This document shows positions 7,941-18,872 of a DNA stretch of 64,000 nt, one piece after another. The translations under genes and the position numbers were made by a program. The stretch spans positions 129,016 through 193,015 of the forward strand of contig JACKDR010000016.1 of the NCBI GenBank assembly GCA_020633495.1. Direction: 5' to 3'. The notes under the pieces are model-generated. The model did no database searches, had not been told where the DNA came from, and was given only the letters and a program-made list of their open reading frames with translations. This stretch comes from Kofleriaceae bacterium (GTDB lineage Bacteria > Myxococcota_A > Polyangia > Haliangiales > Haliangiaceae). The stretch's first letter is position 1. Every line of letters begins with the position of its first letter.

Positions 7941-10634
7941 ATGGACGTCCGCTGTGAAAAGTGCCAGACGGAGTACGAGCTGGACGAGAGTCGGCTCAAG
8001 CCCGGGGGCGTCACGGTCAAGTGCACCAACTGCGGGCACATGTTCAAGATCCGCAAGCGCGCCCAGACCAACGTGGGCATGCCGGCGATCGGGGCGGGAG
8101 GTGGTGGCGCGTCGTCGGGCGTGCCGCGACCGCAGACCCAGACCGGCATCCCCGGCTCGGGGCCGGCGGGTGATCGGGTCTGGCTGATCCGCATGCCCAA
8201 CGGCGAGCAGCGCAGCTGTCGCGAGCTCGCCACCCTGCAGCAGTGGATCATCAGCGGCTCGGTCAGCCGCGAGGCGATGATCTCGCGCACCGGCAAGACC
8301 TGGAAGCAGCTCGGCGACATCCCCGAGCTGGCGCAGTTCTTCGACGTCGCCGAGGAGGCGCGCGAGCGCCGCACGACGTCGCCCCAGGCCGCGGCGCCCG
8401 CCGCGCCGGCCACGCCGCGCGCGCCGGTGGCCGAGGTCAAGCAGACCATGCTCGGCGTCGGCACCAGCGCCGCGCCCGCGGCGCCGCCCAAGCGTCGCCC
8501 CGCGACCCAGCCGCCGCCGCCGCCCAAGGTGCTGGCGCGCGCCACCGGCCCCGACGATCCGATCCTCGGCGGCGGAGGCAAGCGGCCGGCCAACGACGAC
8601 ACCCCGGTCCGTGCCGTCAGCAAGCGCGGCGAGCCGACCGCCGCGGCCAGCGCCGCCGCGGTGACCACCGTGCTGGGCCCGACCGCGGCCGCGCCGCCGC
8701 CGGTGCCCGCCACGCCGCCGCCGGTGCCCGCCGCGCCCAGGCTGCCCGCGCAGCCGCCGGCCGCCGCCGCCGGCCCCAGCGGAGGCGCCGCCGCCGACGA
8801 CGGCACGCGCCGCACCGGCGCGTGGGCGGCCGACGACGTCCGCATCGAGTCGACCAGCGTGCCGTTCCACGGCGCGGTCAAGGGCCACGGCGAGGCCGAC
8901 GAAGGCTTCGGCGGCGCGATCCGCCCGGTGCCGACCCACGACGTCGCGTTCGCGGGATCGCTCGGTCGCGCGCCCGCGCTGTCGCAGCCGCCGCCGCTGA
9001 CCTTCGACGACGACGAGCCGCTGATGCCGCGTCGCGCCGGCGGCGGCGTCGGCAAGTGGATCGCGCTGGCGTCGCTGGTGCTGATCGCCGGCGCCGCGTT
9101 CGCGATCTACTGGACCGTGCTGCGCGACAAGGGCCACGCCGATGGCGCGCCCGCGGTCGCGACCACCCCCGGTGACGGCGGCGTCGCGGTCGCGGCCACC
9201 GACGCCGGCGTGACCACCCCGGGGCCCGGGCCCGAGCAGCCGCCGGCCGCGGACGATCCGCTGGCCGCCGCGCGCGCCGAGCTGGCCACCGACACCGAGG
9301 CCCGGCTCGCGCAGGCCGCCAAGGATCTGGCCGCGGGCGACCAGACCCCGGCGACGCTGGGCATGCAGGCCCGCCTCCTCACGTCGATCGCCGAGAGCCT
9401 GGACGAGCAGGCCGAGCTCACTGCCAGGAAGAAGGACGCCGACAAGCTCGAGAAGGCGTCGCGGCAGCACGTCCTCGACGCCCTCAAGCTGGCGCAGAAG
9501 GCGGTCGCGACCGGCGCCGACGAGCCGATGGCGCAGGTCGCGATGGCCGACGTGCTGCGGCTGCAGGGCAAGTCGGCCAAGGAGGTGCAGAAGTACCTCG
9601 GCCGCGCCCTCGAGCTGGCGCCCGCCGAGCGCGAGGCCCAGCTGGTCGCCGCGCTGCTCGCGGTCCGCGACAAGAAGCGCGACGACGCGCGCGCGATCCT
9701 GACCAAGCTCGACGGCGGCGAGGGCTCGCTCGAGGCCACCGGCGACGTCCGCGCCCGCTGGCAGCTGGCGCGGCTGGCGCTCGACGCCGGCGACGCGCCG
9801 GGCGCGCAGAAGGCCGCCGAGGACGTCCTCGCGGTCGCGCCGGACCACGCCGGCGCGCAGGCCATGCTGGCCAAGCTGCGCGAGGCGGTGGTCACCAGCG
9901 ATCCGATGCCGCCCGAGGACGGCGGCGGGTCGTCGAACGGGTCGTCGTCGGGCGGGTCGTCGTCGTCGTCGGGCGGGTCGTCGTCGTCGGGCGGGTCGTC
10001 GTCGTCGGGCGGGTCGTCGTCGGGCGGGTCGTCGTCGAGCGACGCCGACAACTACGACAAGCTGCTCGCCAAGGCCAACCAGCTCGCCGAGATGAGCTGC
10101 GCGCAGGCGATGCCGTACTACGAGAAGGCGCTGGCGCTGAAGCCGGGCGGCGTCGAGGCGCTGACCGGCGCCGGCTACTGCCACATCGACGCCAAGCAGT
10201 TCGCGAGCGCGCACTCCAAGTTCCGCACCGCGCTCGCCATCTCGCGCAAGTACGAGCCCGCGCTGTGGGGCATCGCCGAGGCCTACCAGCAGCAGGGGCT
10301 CAAGGACAAGGCGATCGAGGCCTACCGCGCCTACCTGGAGGTCTATCCGGGCAAGGACAAGGCCATCAAGCAGATCGAGCGCCTGGGCGGCACCGTCGAC
10401 GGCGGCGGCTCGTCGTCGGGCGGCGGCTCGTCGTCGGGCAGCGGTTCGTCGTCGTCGGGCAGCGGCGGCTCGCCGTCGGGTGGCGGCGCCGAGCCCGCGG
10501 GTGGCGGCGGTGGCGCCGAGCCTGCAGGGCGGCGGCGGCGGCGCCGAGCCGGCGGGCGGCGGCGGTGGCGCCGAGCCTGCGGGCGGCGGCGACAGCGCGA
10601 GCGACGGCGCCAGCGACGATCCGGCCACCGGTAA
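7941..10634 (+). CDS. zinc-ribbon/GYF/TPR membrane protein (C-terminal frame shift)
   Basis: About 897 residues. Order: an MJ0042-type zinc ribbon (Cys5, 8, 28, 31), a GYF_2 domain (about 79-140), a Pro/Ala-rich linker, one membrane helix (about 370-393), TPRs (about 430-650), a Gly/Ser linker (about 660-700), then more TPRs (about 705-820) and a Gly-rich tail. The N-terminal plan is that of myxobacterial GltJ, a gliding-motility protein whose cytoplasmic zinc ribbon and GYF domain are signalling inputs. Here the outer part carries TPRs instead of TonB. The tail changes frame at an extra A (10526). Without it, the Gly/Ala/Glu/Pro repeats continue and end at 10638 in DDPATGN. The gene for an SppA-type protease follows. 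Confidence 0.85.
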   Translation: MDVRCEKCQTEYELDESRLKPGGVTVKCTNCGHMFKIRKRAQTNVGMPAIGAGGGGASSGVPRPQTQTGIPGSGPAGDRVWLIRMPNGEQRSCRELATLQQWIISGSVSREAMISRTGKTWKQLGDIPELAQFFDVAEEARERRTTSPQAAAPAAPATPRAPVAEVKQTMLGVGTSAAPAAPPKRRPATQPPPPPKVLARATGPDDPILGGGGKRPANDDTPVRAVSKRGEPTAAASAAAVTTVLGPTAAAPPPVPATPPPVPAAPRLPAQPPAAAAGPSGGAAADDGTRRTGAWAADDVRIESTSVPFHGAVKGHGEADEGFGGAIRPVPTHDVAFAGSLGRAPALSQPPPLTFDDDEPLMPRRAGGGVGKWIALASLVLIAGAAFAIYWTVLRDKGHADGAPAVATTPGDGGVAVAATDAGVTTPGPGPEQPPAADDPLAAARAELATDTEARLAQAAKDLAAGDQTPATLGMQARLLTSIAESLDEQAELTARKKDADKLEKASRQHVLDALKLAQKAVATGADEPMAQVAMADVLRLQGKSAKEVQKYLGRALELAPAEREAQLVAALLAVRDKKRDDARAILTKLDGGEGSLEATGDVRARWQLARLALDAGDAPGAQKAAEDVLAVAPDHAGAQAMLAKLREAVVTSDPMPPEDGGGSSNGSSSGGSSSSSGGSSSSGGSSSSGGSSSGGSSSSDADNYDKLLAKANQLAEMSCAQAMPYYEKALALKPGGVEALTGAGYCHIDAKQFASAHSKFRTALAISRKYEPALWGIAEAYQQQGLKDKAIEAYRAYLEVYPGKDKAIKQIERLGGTVDGGGSSSGGGSSSGSGSSSSGSGGSPSGGGAEPAGGGGGAEPAGRRRRRRAGGRRRWRRACGRRRQRERRRQRRSGHR

Positions 10635-10670
10635 CTGATCGCGCCCGGGCGCGACGGCAAGGAGATTGGG

Positions 10671-12629
10671 ATGACGAACGTGCGCGCGTTCCTCGCCGTG
10701 GCGGTGCTCGCCGCGGCGGTCGCGGCCTGCAAGGGCTCCTCCGACAGCAACGGCAGCAAGGGCGGCAGCGGCAGCGCCGCCGGCAGCGACGACGACGACG
10801 GCAGCGGCGGCGGCGGCGGCTTCGGCGGGCTCGGCGGCCTCGGCGCCGATCCGATGCAGCTGCTCAAGCAGATCGGTGACAGCCTCGGCCAGCCGGGGCC
10901 GTTCGAGGCCCCCGACTCGTCGCCCGGCTACGCCGCCGACGCCGCGCACTGGGCGGTGGTCGAGCTGTCGGGCAAGCTGGTCGAGCTCGAGGGCTACGAC
11001 TTCGGCGCCGGCAGCCTGATCGGCGGCCGCGGCCCCAGCGGCGTCGAGCTGCGCACGCTGACCACGCGGCTGCGCGCGCTCGGCCAGGATCCCAACGTCA
11101 GCGGCCTGCTGCTGCGCGTCGACGGGCTGGCCGGATCGCTGCCCGACGTCATGGAGCTGCGCGCCGCGCTCGCCGACGTCCGCGCCGCCGGCAAGAAGGT
11201 CGCGTGCCACACCGAGGCCGCGTCCAACGCCGAGTACCTGGTGCTCGCCGCGTGCGACACCGTCGGCGTCGCGCCGCTGGGCGAGATCGTCATCACCGGC
11301 CCGGCGGCGATGCCGATCCACCTCAAGGGCCTGCTCGACGACCTCGGCGTCACCGCCGACTTCCTGCACGTCGGCGCCTACAAGGGCGCCGCCGAGCCGC
11401 TGACCCGCGACGCGCCGTCGGCGGAGATGCGCGAGACCCTCGACGGCATCCTCGACCGCGCCTACGCCACGATGGTCGACACGATCGCGACCAGCCGCGG
11501 CCTGGCACCCGACAAGGTCAAGGCGCTGATCGACGAGGCCATGTTCCCCGCCGAGCACGCGCTCGCCGCGGGCCTCGTCGATCAGGTCGCGCCGTTCGAG
11601 GCCTTCCGCGACGCCGTCGTCGGCGACGCGCCGTGGCACCGCGAGCCCGTCGAGGCCAAGGACGCGCCCATGGCGGCGGCGTTCAAGGTCATGCGGTTCC
11701 TCGGCGCGATGCCGGCCGGGCGCACCCACGGGCCCCACGTCGCGCTGGTCTACGCGGTCGGCAACGTCGTCGACGGCGGCGGCGACGGCACGATCGGCGC
11801 CCGCCAGGAGATCGCGTCGCACACGATGGTCGCGGCGCTGCGCACGCTGGCCGCCGACGACGACGTCAAGGCGGTGGTCCTGCGCATCGACTCCGGCGGC
11901 GGCAGCGCGCTGGCCTCGGAGCTGATCTGGCAGGAGGTGTCGGCGATGGCCGGCAAGAAGCCGGTCGTGGTGTCGATGAGCGACGTCGCGGCGTCGGGCG
12001 GCTACTACATCGCGTGCGGCGCGACCAAGATCTTCGCGATGCCCGACACGCTGACCGGATCGATCGGCGTGGTCGGCGGCAAGCTGGCGCCCGGCGGCGC
12101 GCTGGCCAAGATCGGCATCAAGACCTACCCGATGGGGCGCGGCAAGCGGGCGACGATGATGGCGAGCATGAACCCGTGGACCGCCGACGAGCGCGCCGCG
12201 GTGCAGACCTCGATGGAGGAGGTCTACGGCACGTTCGTGGCGCGGGTCGCCGCCGGCCGCAAGCTCGACCTCGAGGCGGTCAAGAAGATCGCCCAGGGCC
12301 GGGTGTGGACCGGCGAGACCGCCAAGCAGCTGGGGCTGATCGACGAGCTCGGCGGCCTCGACGCCGCGCTCGCCGAGGCCGAGAAGCTCGGCGGCGTCGC
12401 CCCGGGCGGCGTGGTCGAGGCCTACCCGTCGGCGCCGACCCTGCGCGACTTCGTCGCCAGCTTCGGCGGCGTGTCCATGCCGTGGGGCCTCGACGGCGCG
12501 GTCGTGCGCATCGCCCGCGAGATCTCGCCGGCCGCGGCCGAGGTGACCGAGCGGACCCTGCAGCAGCTGCTGCTGATCGGGCAGGCGCGGGTGGCCACGG
12601 TCGCGCTGTGGCCGGTGGTCATGCCGTAG
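10671..12629 (+). CDS. sppA: signal peptide peptidase SppA, 67K type (lipoprotein)
   Basis: A 652-residue protein with two S49 peptidase domains, like E. coli SppA (618 residues). The predicted catalytic Lys is in GAYKGAAEPLTR (about residue 237) and the nucleophile Ser in VAASGGYY (about 441). Their spacing of about 204 residues agrees with the E. coli pair (Lys209/Ser409). SppA digests cleaved signal peptides in the membrane. The unusual feature is the start: instead of a membrane helix there is a lipoprotein signal (VAVLAAAVAAC) followed by a Ser/Gly/Asp-rich tether, suggesting lipid anchoring. AAGGAG lies eight bases before the ATG. The preceding zinc-ribbon gene is close enough for one transcript. 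Confidence 0.92.
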   Translation: MTNVRAFLAVAVLAAAVAACKGSSDSNGSKGGSGSAAGSDDDDGSGGGGGFGGLGGLGADPMQLLKQIGDSLGQPGPFEAPDSSPGYAADAAHWAVVELSGKLVELEGYDFGAGSLIGGRGPSGVELRTLTTRLRALGQDPNVSGLLLRVDGLAGSLPDVMELRAALADVRAAGKKVACHTEAASNAEYLVLAACDTVGVAPLGEIVITGPAAMPIHLKGLLDDLGVTADFLHVGAYKGAAEPLTRDAPSAEMRETLDGILDRAYATMVDTIATSRGLAPDKVKALIDEAMFPAEHALAAGLVDQVAPFEAFRDAVVGDAPWHREPVEAKDAPMAAAFKVMRFLGAMPAGRTHGPHVALVYAVGNVVDGGGDGTIGARQEIASHTMVAALRTLAADDDVKAVVLRIDSGGGSALASELIWQEVSAMAGKKPVVVSMSDVAASGGYYIACGATKIFAMPDTLTGSIGVVGGKLAPGGALAKIGIKTYPMGRGKRATMMASMNPWTADERAAVQTSMEEVYGTFVARVAAGRKLDLEAVKKIAQGRVWTGETAKQLGLIDELGGLDAALAEAEKLGGVAPGGVVEAYPSAPTLRDFVASFGGVSMPWGLDGAVVRIAREISPAAAEVTERTLQQLLLIGQARVATVALWPVVMP

Positions 12630-12848
12630 CGAGGTGGCGCGGTCGCGCGCCGCGCGGCGCGGCCGCGTGACGTTCGGCGCGGGGCGTGCTCTGTCCAGCC
12701 ATGCGCCAGCGGGTCACCGACCGCGTCCACGCACCCAGGCCTCGCCCCGGGAGCGCCGGGTCCGCCACCAGCGTGTTCACGAGCACGACCGGGCCGCGGC
12801 GAGCAGCACGGTCACGAACGATCTGGCATCGTCTCCTCACACCGAGGG

Positions 12849-15329
<2,481 letters not shown>

Positions 15330-15464
15330 CCGCGCGCGGCGGGCTCGGACGCCACGAAGGCGCGCCCGGACACCCGCGCGCGCTTGGCGCGCGACCGTCC
15401 TCGCGGCGATGGTGGTCGTCGATGCGCGGTAACGCGGGCGAGCATGCGGGGTCTACCGGGCGTC

Positions 15465-16307
15465 ATGAATGGACACATGCTCCCGTCCGGGGTCCCACGC
15501 CACGCCACGCCGCGCGCGTTCGCGGCGTCGACCGGCGACGCGATCCACGTCGGCCGCGGCGTGCTGACCTGGCGGCTCGACGGCCTCGAGGGGGTGACCG
15601 TGTGGGGGCGGGTGTCGCGGGTCGTCGCCGAGGCGGCGCTCGCGCCGCTGACCCAGCACGCGCACGCCCGGATCCCGACGCCGGCCGCGGCGGTGACCGA
15701 TCTCAGCCGGGTCACCGAGGTCGAGCCCGACGCCTACGCGCTGCTGCACGACCGGCTGCTGCGGCTGTTCGCCGACGTCGCGCCCAAGCTGCACGAGCAC
15801 GTGATCGTGACCCCGCGGGGCCTGCTCGGCGCCGCGACCGTCGGCCTGGCGTCCGCGACCGCGCGGCATCGCTGGCGCGTCGTGCCCGATCTGCCGGCGG
15901 CGCTCGCGGCGGTCGGGCACCAGGCCCTGGCGCCGCGGATCGCCGAGCTGGTCGCGCGGTGCCTCGCCGAGGAGCAGGTCCTGTCGCAGATCCGGGCGTG
16001 CGTGGTGGTCGACCGCCCGGTCGGGGTCGCGGACGTGGCGCGCCGGCTCGGCACCTCGTCGCGCGTCCTGCAGCGCCGGCTCGCCGCGCTCGGCACGTCG
16101 TTCCGCGAGGTCCGCGACGAGGCGCGGCTCCACGTCGCCCGGGCCCTGCTGGTCCACAGCGACGACAAGGTGGAGGTCATCGGCGCGAGCATCGGCTGCG
16201 CCACGCTGTCGGGCTTCGTCCGCCTGTTCCGTCGGCACCACGGGGAGACGCCGACCGCCTACCGCCGCCGGATCCGTGGGACGGCGCCCTACTCGGAAGG
16301 ACGCTGA
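15465..16307 (+). CDS. AraC-family transcriptional regulator
   Basis: About 280 residues. The C-terminal 100 residues form an AraC-type double helix-turn-helix: VADVARRLGTSSRVLQRRLAALGTSF for the first and IGCATLSGFVRLFRRHHGETPTAYRRR for the second, with the usual G-x-P-x-x-YR ending. The N-terminal domain (about 20-180) resembles the Arabinose_bd domain of OruR/GbdR-like AraC proteins, so a small-molecule effector is likely. Starts at 15465 and 15477 are both possible; I took the first. Two ADYC-like lipoprotein genes follow within 70 bases, and may be its targets (inference). Confidence 0.88.
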   Translation: MNGHMLPSGVPRHATPRAFAASTGDAIHVGRGVLTWRLDGLEGVTVWGRVSRVVAEAALAPLTQHAHARIPTPAAAVTDLSRVTEVEPDAYALLHDRLLRLFADVAPKLHEHVIVTPRGLLGAATVGLASATARHRWRVVPDLPAALAAVGHQALAPRIAELVARCLAEEQVLSQIRACVVVDRPVGVADVARRLGTSSRVLQRRLAALGTSFREVRDEARLHVARALLVHSDDKVEVIGASIGCATLSGFVRLFRRHHGETPTAYRRRIRGTAPYSEGR

Positions 16308-16374
16308 GGTGAACGCAACCGAAAAAGATGGCAAGGCCCGTCACGTTGGCGCCGCGACTCACTCTATCCGGGTG

Positions 16375-17451
16375 ATGAAGCCGATCCACTGCTCGCTCCT
16401 GGTGGCTGCCCTCGCTCCCGCGTGCGTCGCCTCCGATCTCGGGGATCCGTCGACGTCGACCACGACGGCCGCGGTCGGCCTCCCCGGCGGTGGCGGCAAG
16501 GGCTACGGCGACGGCACGAACTGCCCGTCGTGGGGGTGCGGCACCAACTCGCCGGTGATCGGCCCGTGGAACTTCCACGAGCTGGACGTCGACGGCGAGG
16601 CCAACGCCGCCGGCCTGAAGCTGGTCGCCATGGTGCTGAACGGCAACGCGTACCGTCCCGAGGTGGTCGGCGCCGAGCTGATCGGGCACTCGCTCGACGA
16701 GCAGAGCTACCCATCCCGGTACGGCGTCGATCTCGCCGGCGCCACGCTGCGCGTCGAGGCGCCCGACGGGACCTACGACATCCGGATCGCCGCGGTCGAG
16801 TACGTGACCCGGTACTGGGTCGGCTCGCCGGACCTGAACTACACCTACGAGCTCGAGTACACCGGCCCCGATCAGATGGACTACCAGCCGGTGTGCCACA
16901 ACCCGCCGGTCCGGTCCGGGGCGTTCCCTCACGCGCTCGGCGCGCTGCTGTTCACCGGTGATCGCTACGACGCCGCGCGCAAGCTGGTGATCTCGTCGGA
17001 GCCCGACGAGACCCGCGGCTGGTTCAACATCGCGTGCGCCGGCAGCGCGCTGGGCAAGCTGCACCTCAACCGCCACACCACCGCGGGCTCGACCAGCGAC
17101 GACAAGTCGACGCGGGAGCAGCGCCAGAGCATGCTCAAGATGTTCGTGTCCGACGTCTGCGGCACCGGCCGCCCGTTCACGCACGCGGGCGAGCCGCTGC
17201 ACTACGAGAACGCCGACGGCTGGATGACGCTCGACGGCACCGAGGCCAGCTACGAGGCGCTGTGGGACGCCGACGGCGCGCTCTGCCTCGACGAGCACCG
17301 CCTCGAGGCCGACCCGGACTACCCCGACATCCGCAAGCAGATCGACGAGGAGTGCGAGCTCGTCGGCCACGAGCTGCGGCCCTGCGACGAGCTCGACGGC
17401 TTCCCCGACGCCTGGCAGAAGCTCGCGTACCTGCTGAGCGCGAACCCCTGA
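16375..17451 (+). CDS. ADYC-like lipoprotein, copy 1
   Basis: 358 residues with a lipoprotein-type start (LLVAALAPACVAS). It contains a Gly-rich tether, a conserved CPSWGCGTNSPVIGPWNFHEL block and a C-terminal half with the layout of the ADYC domain: ACAGSALGKLHLNRH, then MLKMFVSDVCGTG and DADGALCLDEHRLEADP. The A-D-Y-C motif itself reads S-D-V-C. ADYC proteins are predicted exported proteins of Myxococcota without known function. Assignment is from remembered motif layout, not a search. The next gene is a close paralogue. ATG 16375 was chosen for the signal peptide. Confidence 0.75.
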   Translation: MKPIHCSLLVAALAPACVASDLGDPSTSTTTAAVGLPGGGGKGYGDGTNCPSWGCGTNSPVIGPWNFHELDVDGEANAAGLKLVAMVLNGNAYRPEVVGAELIGHSLDEQSYPSRYGVDLAGATLRVEAPDGTYDIRIAAVEYVTRYWVGSPDLNYTYELEYTGPDQMDYQPVCHNPPVRSGAFPHALGALLFTGDRYDAARKLVISSEPDETRGWFNIACAGSALGKLHLNRHTTAGSTSDDKSTREQRQSMLKMFVSDVCGTGRPFTHAGEPLHYENADGWMTLDGTEASYEALWDADGALCLDEHRLEADPDYPDIRKQIDEECELVGHELRPCDELDGFPDAWQKLAYLLSANP

Positions 17452-17477
17452 GGCGCGCCCGCGCCAGCCTCGTGTGA

Positions 17478-17497
17478 CGCCGCCGGCTCCGGCGGCG
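17478..17497 (+). terminator. candidate intrinsic terminator
   Basis: CGCCGCCG and CGGCGGCG form an eight-base stem around a four-base loop, 27 bases after the stop of the first ADYC-like gene, followed by TTCGTGCGTTT. The T-tract is interrupted, so termination may be weak. A similar hairpin follows the second paralogue near 18716. Confidence 0.4.
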
Positions 17498-17607
17498 TTC
17501 GTGCGTTTCGGCGGGCGCACGCCGCGCCGGACGTGGTGAAACGTCGCGCGCCGCCGTGACGGCGAGGTCCCTCGTCACGGGCGTACCGGCCACGCCTCCA
17601 CCCGGCG

Positions 17608-18690
17608 ATGACGACGATCCGTTGCGCGCTCCTCCTCTCCTTGCTCGTACCCGCCTGCGTCGCGGCGGACCCGGGGGACGACCCGTCCACCGCGACCACC
17701 AGCGCCGCCGTGACCGCGCCGGGCGGCGGCGGCGGCGGCGGGACCGGCACCAACTGTCCGTGGTGGGGCTGCGGCTCCAACTCGCCGGTGATCGGCCCGT
17801 GGAACTTCCACGAGCTGGACGCCGACGGCGAGCCCAACGACGCCGGCCTCCAGCTCGTCGTCATGATCCGCAAGGGCCTCAAGTACATGCCCGAGGTGAT
17901 CGGCGCCGAGCTGGTGGGGCACTCCTTCGACGAGCAGAGCTACCCGTCGATCCGTGGCGCCAAGGTCGCCGGTGCGATCCTGGTGGTCGACGCGCCCGAC
18001 GGGACCTACGAGCTCACGATCCATCGCGTCGCCCGGGTGACCCCGTACTGGGTCGGACCGTCGACGCTCAACTACACCTACGAGCTCGACTACCAGGGGC
18101 CCGACCAGGGCGACGTCCGGCCGGTGTGCGGCAACCCGCCGATCGAGGACAAGTCGTACCCCAACGCGCTCGGCGCGCTGCTGTTCGCGGGCGACCGGTA
18201 CGATGCCAAGGCCAAGGCGGTGATCGCGACCGGCGTCGACGAGACCCGGGGCTGGTTCAACATCGCGTGCGCCGGCAGCGCCCTGGCCAAGCTGCACCTC
18301 AACCGTCACACCACGGCCGGCGAGGACGGCGCCTACGTCGCCAAGCGCCCGCAGCGCCAGGCGATGCTCAAGATGTTCGTGTCGGACGTGTGCGGCACCG
18401 GCCAGCCGTTCACGGTGCCGGGCGAGCCGTTGCACTACCAGAACGCCACCAAGTGGATGAAGCTGGACGGCACCGAGACCAGCGACGAGGCCCTGTGGAC
18501 CGCCGACGGCGCGATCTGCCTCGACAAGCACCGGCTCGAGGCCAACCCCAGCCCGCTGTTCCCGACGATCCGGCAGGACATCGAGGACGCGTGCGCGCTC
18601 GCGGGCCACAAGCTGCCCACCTGCGCCGAGCTGGGCGTGCTGCCCGACCAGTGGCAGAAGCTCGCGTACCTGCTGAGCGCGAATCCCTGA
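17608..18690 (+). CDS. ADYC-like lipoprotein, copy 2
   Basis: 360 residues, aligned end to end with the gene at 16375: the same lipoprotein start (LLLSLLVPACVAA), CPWWGCGSNSPVIGPWNFHEL, GWFNIACAGSALAKLHLNRH, MLKMFVSDVCGTG and the C-terminal WQKLAYLLSANP. The pair arose by tandem duplication. The middle third differs most (for example NGNAYRPEV against RKGLKYMPEV). It is likely an envelope lipoprotein with a divergent ADYC domain, with unknown role. The intergenic hairpin between the copies suggests they are not strictly one transcript. Confidence 0.75.
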   Translation: MTTIRCALLLSLLVPACVAADPGDDPSTATTSAAVTAPGGGGGGGTGTNCPWWGCGSNSPVIGPWNFHELDADGEPNDAGLQLVVMIRKGLKYMPEVIGAELVGHSFDEQSYPSIRGAKVAGAILVVDAPDGTYELTIHRVARVTPYWVGPSTLNYTYELDYQGPDQGDVRPVCGNPPIEDKSYPNALGALLFAGDRYDAKAKAVIATGVDETRGWFNIACAGSALAKLHLNRHTTAGEDGAYVAKRPQRQAMLKMFVSDVCGTGQPFTVPGEPLHYQNATKWMKLDGTETSDEALWTADGAICLDKHRLEANPSPLFPTIRQDIEDACALAGHKLPTCAELGVLPDQWQKLAYLLSANP

Positions 18691-18872
18691 CCGGCGCGTC
18701 GCGGCGTGACGCCGCGGTGCCGGCACCGGCGGTGTTGGTGCGTCCGGGCGGCGTCGCCCGACGCGCGGCTGTCGCGTCTGGAACCGTGCGTGGACGCCAG
18801 AGGCGAACCTCGGGCGTAACGATCGCCGCGGCTCGGGCTCGACCGCGTTGACCCCCAAGGGAGGAGCAACGC

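Noticed and set aside
9925..10035. GC-rich minisatellite as a separate repeat element
   Set aside because: It is in frame and codes for the Gly/Ser linker of the zinc-ribbon protein, so low-complexity coding explains it.
7449..11822. A 1457-codon leftward open frame
   Set aside because: Only its last 129 codons are a gene (PilZ). The rest is antisense to the zinc-ribbon and SppA genes and has the Gly/Arg/Asp-rich composition of high-GC shadow frames.
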